Positions 60,394 through 64,000 of a DNA stretch of 64,000 bases are shown one piece after another. The first letter of the stretch is position 1, and every line of letters begins with the position of its first letter. The translations under genes and the position numbers were made by a program. The notes under the pieces are model-generated. The model had not been told where the DNA came from and ran no database searches. It saw only the letters and a list, made by a program, of their open reading frames with translations. This DNA is from an uncultured Oscillospiraceae bacterium (lineage in GTDB: Bacteria; Bacillota; Clostridia; Oscillospirales; Oscillospiraceae), in the NCBI GenBank assembly GCA_949494735.1, contig CATABD010000001.1:1-64000 (forward strand), given 5' to 3'.

Positions 60394-60403
60394 TTGTGCA
60401 CAA
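60394..60403. promoter_or_regulatory. Palindrome TTGTGCACAA upstream of dctP
   Basis: A perfect 10-base palindrome matching TWGTRYACWA, 30 bases from the second such site. Possible operator for the same regulator as at eda. Confidence 0.5.
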
Positions 60404-60423
60404 AAAGAGGGTCGCTTTTTTTA

Positions 60424-60464
60424 CTAGTACACTAGTGGACAAAACCCATTCTTTGTGGTACAGT
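60424..60464 (+). promoter_or_regulatory. dctP promoter with adjoining operator
   Basis: Operator-like palindrome CTAGTACACTAG (60424-60435) abuts TGGACA (60436-60441), followed after 17 bases by TACAGT (60459-60464). The palindrome matches CTWGTRYACWAG, as does the site in the eda promoter, which suggests joint control of uptake and catabolism. Confidence 0.62.
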
Positions 60465-60521
60465 GGGTGTCGGAAGGCGAAACCCCTAAGATGCCACAAT
60501 GATTTTAAGGAGGATTTCAAA

Positions 60522-61595
60522 ATGAAGATGAAGAAGCTCTTGTCTGCCGTTCTGGCTGCGCTCATGATCATGAGCCTGGCCGCCTGCGGCGGCCAGCCCG
60601 GCGGTGAGGCCAGCAAGGCCCCCGGGAACAACAATGAACCCGCCAGCATGGACGATGTGGCTAACGATCCCAAGGTGACCCTGGTGTACGCCGAGGTCAA
60701 CCCCCTGGACACCATTGTGGGCCAGACCGCATCTGAGTTCAAGCGTCTGGTGGAGGAGAAGTCCGGCGGCTCCATCACCATCGACGTGCGCGCCAGCGGC
60801 GTGCTGGGCTCTGAGAACGACGTGCTGGACGCCATCATCGGCGGCGACGACTCCATCGACATGAGCCGTATCTCCGCCTTCGCCCTGACCAGCTACGGCG
60901 CCGAGAAGTCCGTGCTGCTCTCCCTCCCCTTCGCTTTTGAGAGCCGCGACCACTGGTGGGCCTTCGCCAACAGCGAGCTGGCCGCCGAGTTCCTCAACGA
61001 GCCCCAGGAGATCGGCCTGCCCCTGCGGGGCATTTTCTACGGCGAGGAGGGCTTCCGCCACTTCTTCGCCAACAAGCCCGTCAGCTCCATTGAGGATCTG
61101 AAGGGCATGAAGATCCGTGTGTCCAACGACCCCATCATGAACGGCATGGTGGAGAGCCTGGGTGCCTCCCCCACGGTGGTGTCCTTCGGTGAACTCTACT
61201 CCGCCCTGAATACCGGCGTGTGCGACGCCGCCGAGCAGCCCATCGCCAACTACAAGTCCAACGCCTTCCCCGAGGTGGCCAATAACCTGATCCTGGACGG
61301 CCACACCCTGGGCGCCATCCAGTGCGTCATCACCGACACCGCCTGGGCCAAGCTCACCCCCGCCCAGCAGGCCGTCATCATGGAGGCCGGCAAGGAGGTC
61401 CAGAAGTTCAACCAGGAGCTGTCCCAGTCCGCTGAGGACGAGGTCCTCCAGCAGCTGCGGGACGAAGGCTGCAACGTGGTGGATGTTACCGACAAGGGCC
61501 CCTGGCAGGAGGCCTGCTCCAGCGCCCCCGCCATCAAGGAGGCCATCGACAAGCAGGCCGACCTGTATCAGAAGATTCTGGACATGAAGCCCTGA
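60522..61595 (+). CDS. dctP: TRAP transporter substrate-binding protein DctP
   Basis: A 357-residue lipoprotein: signal MKMKKLLSAVLAALMIMSLAAC with lipobox LAAC, a Gly/Pro spacer, then a DctP-family domain (VGQTASEFKRLVEEKSGGSITIDVRASGVLG, MKIRVSNDPIMNGMVESLGASPTVVSFGELYSALNTGVCDAAEQP, in parts). The conserved Arg of KIRVSND usually binds the carboxylate of the ligand, so an organic or sugar acid is expected. The ATG at 60522 follows AAGGAGG. Next to uronate genes, hexuronate is the best guess for the substrate. Confidence 0.94.
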   Translation: MKMKKLLSAVLAALMIMSLAACGGQPGGEASKAPGNNNEPASMDDVANDPKVTLVYAEVNPLDTIVGQTASEFKRLVEEKSGGSITIDVRASGVLGSENDVLDAIIGGDDSIDMSRISAFALTSYGAEKSVLLSLPFAFESRDHWWAFANSELAAEFLNEPQEIGLPLRGIFYGEEGFRHFFANKPVSSIEDLKGMKIRVSNDPIMNGMVESLGASPTVVSFGELYSALNTGVCDAAEQPIANYKSNAFPEVANNLILDGHTLGAIQCVITDTAWAKLTPAQQAVIMEAGKEVQKFNQELSQSAEDEVLQQLRDEGCNVVDVTDKGPWQEACSSAPAIKEAIDKQADLYQKILDMKP

Positions 61596-61624
61596 GGCAG
61601 CTTGTAGCGCACACCGTCCAATCA

Positions 61625-61659
61625 AAGCGGGGACGCGGGTTAGTCCCGCGTCCCCGCTT
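61625..61659 (+). other. Strong hairpin between dctP and dctQ
   Basis: AAGCGGGGACGCGGG (61625-61639) pairs perfectly with CCCGCGTCCCCGCTT (61645-61659); only TTGTTAT follows. A partial terminator or 3'-stabilising element here would make the binding protein in excess over the membrane subunits, as is usual for such systems. Confidence 0.75.
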
Positions 61660-61683
61660 GTTATATGAGAGGGAGGGAACCCC

Positions 61684-62256
61684 ATGCCAAAAATTTTCAC
61701 GACCCTGGATAAAATCCGCCCCGCTTACGACATGACCTACCAAATCGTCATGCTCCTGTGCAAGCTGTTGCTGATCGCGGACATCCTCATCACCTCCTAT
61801 GCGGTGCTGGGCCGTTACTGCCAGCAGCTGGCCAACGACTACCCCGACATACTCAGCTGGCTGGCCGTGGTCAAGGACCCTGCCTGGACCGAGCAGATCG
61901 TGCTGACGTGCATGTCCTACATGGCGGTGCTGTCCGCCGCCCTGGCTATCCGCACCGGGGCCCACATCCGTATGACCGCCTTTGACACCATACTGCCCAA
62001 GACTGTGGTGAAGGTGTCCAATATCATCGCCGACATCGGTGTGATGGCGCTGGCCGTCATTATGCTGGTAGTGGGCTGGGAATACGCCAGCACCCTGGGC
62101 AGCAAGGGCTTTTACGAGTCCATCCCCTGGCTGAGCCGGTTCTGGATGTACTTCCCCGTCCCCCTGGCGGGCATCGCCATGATCGTGTTTGAGCTGGAAG
62201 CGCTCTACGAGCACATCAAAGCGTTCTTTATCAAAGAAGAGGAGGCGACGGCGTAA
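61684..62256 (+). CDS. dctQ: TRAP transporter small membrane subunit DctQ
   Basis: A 190-residue protein with four hydrophobic segments (about 20-42, 78-96, 115-138, 155-178) and the DctQ pattern TEQIVLTCMSYMAVLSAALAIRTGAHIRM. It pairs with DctM. The stop overlaps the dctM ATG by one base. GGGAGGGAAC precedes its own ATG. Confidence 0.93.
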   Translation: MPKIFTTLDKIRPAYDMTYQIVMLLCKLLLIADILITSYAVLGRYCQQLANDYPDILSWLAVVKDPAWTEQIVLTCMSYMAVLSAALAIRTGAHIRMTAFDTILPKTVVKVSNIIADIGVMALAVIMLVVGWEYASTLGSKGFYESIPWLSRFWMYFPVPLAGIAMIVFELEALYEHIKAFFIKEEEATA

Positions 62257-63596
62257 TGGACCCCAATACACTTGCTATCATCGTCCTGCTGGGCAGCTTC
62301 GCCCTTATGATCTTCCTGCGCTTCCCAATCGCCTACGCTGTGGGCCTGTCCTCCGTGCTGTGCCTGCTCACCATGGGCAACAGCTTGAACGCCATCTGCC
62401 GCCTGATGGTGAAGGGCATCTCCTCCTTCCCCCTGATGGCGGTGCCCTTCTTCATCACCATGGGCGTGCTCATGGGCAAGGGCGGCATCTCGGATAAGCT
62501 CATCGCCCTGGCCAACGCCTGCGTAGGCTGGATGCGGGGCGGCCTGGCCATGGTAAACATCGTGGCCTCCTACTTCTTCGGCGGTATCTCCGGCTCCGCC
62601 GCGGCGGACACCGCCTCCATCGGCTCCATCATGATCCCCATGATGGTGGACCAGGGGTACGATGCTGACTTCTCCACCGCCGTCACCATCACCTCCTCCT
62701 GCGAGGGGCTGCTGGTGCCCCCCAGCCACAACATGGTCATCTACGCCACCACCGCGGGCGGCATCTCGGTGGGCTCCCTCTTCCTGGCGGGCTACCTGCC
62801 CGGGGCCCTGCTGGCCGGTTCCCTGATGGTGGGCTCCTACATCATCTCCGTCAAGCGCAACTACCCCAAGGGCGAGCCCTTCCACATCATCAACTTCCTC
62901 AAGCAGCTGTGGATCTCTATCTGGGCGCTGCTGGCCATTATCATCGTGGTGGTCGGCGTGGTGGGCGGCGCGTTTACCGCCACCGAGTCCGCTGCCATCG
63001 CCGTCATCTACTCCCTGATCGTGTCCGTGTTCGTGTACAAGGGCGTGAACTGGAAGGGCGTGTGGAAGGCGCTGGACGAGTGCGTCAACACCCTGGCCAT
63101 CGTGATGATCCTCATCGCCACCTCCGCGGTGTTCGGCGACTGCCTCACCAAGCTGCACGTGCCCGACCTGGCCGCCCAGGCCATTGTGGGCATCACCGAC
63201 AACAAGATCATCCTCATCCTGCTGCTCAATGTGATCCTGCTGGTGCTGGGCATGATTATGGACATGGCCCCCATCATCCTCATTGCCACCCCCATCCTGC
63301 TGCCGGTGGCCACCCAGTACTGCGAGCTGGATCCCATCCAGTTTGGCATCATGGTGGTGCTCAACTGCGGCATCGGCCTGCTGACCCCGCCTGTGGGCGC
63401 GGTGCTGTTTATCGGCTCCGCCGTGGCCAAGCGGCCCATGGAAAAGGTGGTCAAGGCCACCCTTCCCTTCTACCTGTGCATGGTTATCACCCTGCTGCTG
63501 GTGTCCTACTGGCAGGACGTGTCCCTCATCATCCCCAAAATTTTTGACGACTATAAGCCTGTTGTGGCTGGTTTGGCAAGCATTTTGCTCAGATAA
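62256..63596 (+). CDS. dctM: TRAP transporter large membrane subunit DctM
   Basis: A 446-residue protein with about 12 transmembrane segments and family motifs FGGISGSAAADTASIGSIMIPMM, PPSHNMVIYATTAGGISVGSLFLAGYLPG and MDMAPIILIATPILLPVA. It forms the ion-coupled (usually Na+) import channel. Length is normal. It is followed by a GC hairpin and the uxuB-like gene. Confidence 0.95.
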   Translation: MDPNTLAIIVLLGSFALMIFLRFPIAYAVGLSSVLCLLTMGNSLNAICRLMVKGISSFPLMAVPFFITMGVLMGKGGISDKLIALANACVGWMRGGLAMVNIVASYFFGGISGSAAADTASIGSIMIPMMVDQGYDADFSTAVTITSSCEGLLVPPSHNMVIYATTAGGISVGSLFLAGYLPGALLAGSLMVGSYIISVKRNYPKGEPFHIINFLKQLWISIWALLAIIIVVVGVVGGAFTATESAAIAVIYSLIVSVFVYKGVNWKGVWKALDECVNTLAIVMILIATSAVFGDCLTKLHVPDLAAQAIVGITDNKIILILLLNVILLVLGMIMDMAPIILIATPILLPVATQYCELDPIQFGIMVVLNCGIGLLTPPVGAVLFIGSAVAKRPMEKVVKATLPFYLCMVITLLLVSYWQDVSLIIPKIFDDYKPVVAGLASILLR

Positions 63597-63606
63597 CATC
63601 AAACAG

Positions 63607-63643
63607 CAGGGCGCGCCGCCGTTTTACGGTCTGGCGCGCCCTG
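63607..63643 (+). other. Hairpin between dctM and the uxuB-like gene
   Basis: CAGGGCGCGCC (63607-63617) pairs perfectly with GGCGCGCCCTG (63633-63643); the loop itself can pair (CCGT/ACGG). No T-run follows, so read-through to uxuB is expected. Confidence 0.65.
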
Positions 63644-63669
63644 TCCTGAAAACCAGGAGGGAGCAGACC

Positions 63670-64000
63670 ATGAAATTGTGTCATCAGGGCATCCAAAACC
63701 GGGCTGCCTGGGAGCAGGCGGGAATCAGGCTGCCTGCGTTCGACTGGAAGGCCATGCGCACCGAAACGGATCGTAACCCTGTTTGGGTCCACTTCGGCGC
63801 GGGCAACATCTTCCGGGGCTTTATCGCCAAACTCCAGCAGGACCTGCTGGAGCAGGGGCTGGTAAACAGCGGCATCACCGCCGCCGATACTTTTGACTAC
63901 GGCATTATCGACCAAATTTATACCCCCTTCGACAGCATGACCCTGATGGTATCCCTGCTGCCCGATGGCTCCATGGATAAGGAGGTCATCGCCTCCGTGG
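63670..64000 (+). CDS. uxuB: Fructuronate reductase (mannonate oxidoreductase)-like protein UxuB, 3' truncated
   Basis: The frame stays open to the window end (110 codons seen). WVHFGAGNIFRGFIAKLQQDLL near residues 40-61 is the NAD-binding start of the mannitol-dehydrogenase family, and the clostridial UxuB-type N-terminus (AWEQAGIRLPAFDW) fits. It would reduce D-fructuronate to D-mannonate, the glucuronate branch that complements UxaB. AGGAGGGAGC precedes the ATG. uxuA may follow outside the window. Confidence 0.82.
   Translation, partial: MKLCHQGIQNRAAWEQAGIRLPAFDWKAMRTETDRNPVWVHFGAGNIFRGFIAKLQQDLLEQGLVNSGITAADTFDYGIIDQIYTPFDSMTLMVSLLPDGSMDKEVIASV

Noticed and set aside
1..64000. tRNA, rRNA, insertion sequences, integrases, attachment sites
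   Set aside because: None seen on reading both strands; the region looks like a vertically inherited chromosomal segment apart from low-GC inserts in flgK and fliD.

Overview
The window looks like the chromosome of a motile, GC-rich (about 60% by eye) member of the Clostridia, most likely Oscillospiraceae (Flavonifractor/Intestinimonas/Oscillibacter-like). This is inferred from the Gram-positive flagellar gene order, FliY/CheC/CheD/CheV-type chemotaxis, the FliW-CsrA pair, strong AGGAGG ribosome sites and hexuronate catabolism. No rRNA, tRNA, CRISPR array, insertion sequence or phage gene was seen.

Layout. (1) 1-3.9 kb, + strand: 3' part of cheA, then cheW, cheR, cheB and a terminator. (2) 4.0-10.6 kb, + strand: a sigma-28 (SigD/FliA) promoter, then flgM-flgN-flgK-flgL-yviE-fliW-csrA-yjfB, the Bacillus order except that flagellin does not follow csrA. 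(3) 10.6-18.8 kb: less familiar genes: a solitary ClpB-D2-like AAA+ protein (+), then on the minus strand an FtsE-like ATPase, a chemoreceptor, an FtsA/PilM-like actin homologue and a single-pass membrane protein, plus a membrane-anchored C39-like peptidase (+). (4) 18.8-22.7 kb, minus: fliD-fliS-fliT-like under a second sigma-28 promoter. (5) 22.7-24.2 kb, +: an orphan ParA-type ATPase with a ComFB-domain protein. (6) 24.2-51.3 kb, minus: one operon of about 27 kb read from a sigma-A promoter at about 51.3 kb: flgB-flgC-fliE-fliF-fliG-fliH-fliI-fliJ-fliK-flgD-(hook-operon protein)-flgE-flbD-motA-motB-fliM-fliY-cheY-fliO-fliP-fliQ-fliR-flhB-flhA-fliA-flgF-flgG-cheC-cheD-cheV-EAL/HDOD. fliL, flhF and flhG are absent from their usual places. 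(7) 51.7-59.7 kb, minus: hexuronate operon eda(VOC fusion)-kdgK-uxaC-MFS-uxaB-uxaA. (8) 59.8-64 kb: ycxB-like gene (minus), then a TRAP transporter dctP-dctQ-dctM and the start of a uxuB-like gene (+).

How the parts fit. The long operon builds the basal body, export gate, stator, switch and hook, and ends with the sigma-28 gene and the adaptation genes. Sigma-28, held by FlgM until hook completion, then turns on the flgM and fliD operons (filament junction, cap, chaperones, FliW/CsrA control). cheA/W/R/B complete the signalling pathway with cheY/C/D/V. The sugar-acid block would convert galacturonate and glucuronate through tagaturonate/altronate or fructuronate/mannonate to 2-keto-3-deoxygluconate, then KDPG, then pyruvate and glyceraldehyde-3-phosphate. 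Shared palindromes TWGTRYACWA upstream of eda and dctP suggest one GntR-type regulator.

Most interesting: the ParA-ComFB pair, whose architecture resembles a positioning ATPase with its activator/adaptor and which sits in a locus lacking flhF/flhG; a FliY with four copies of the FliM-type CheY-P-binding peptide; and the FtsE-like/FtsA-like/membrane-protein group among flagellar genes.
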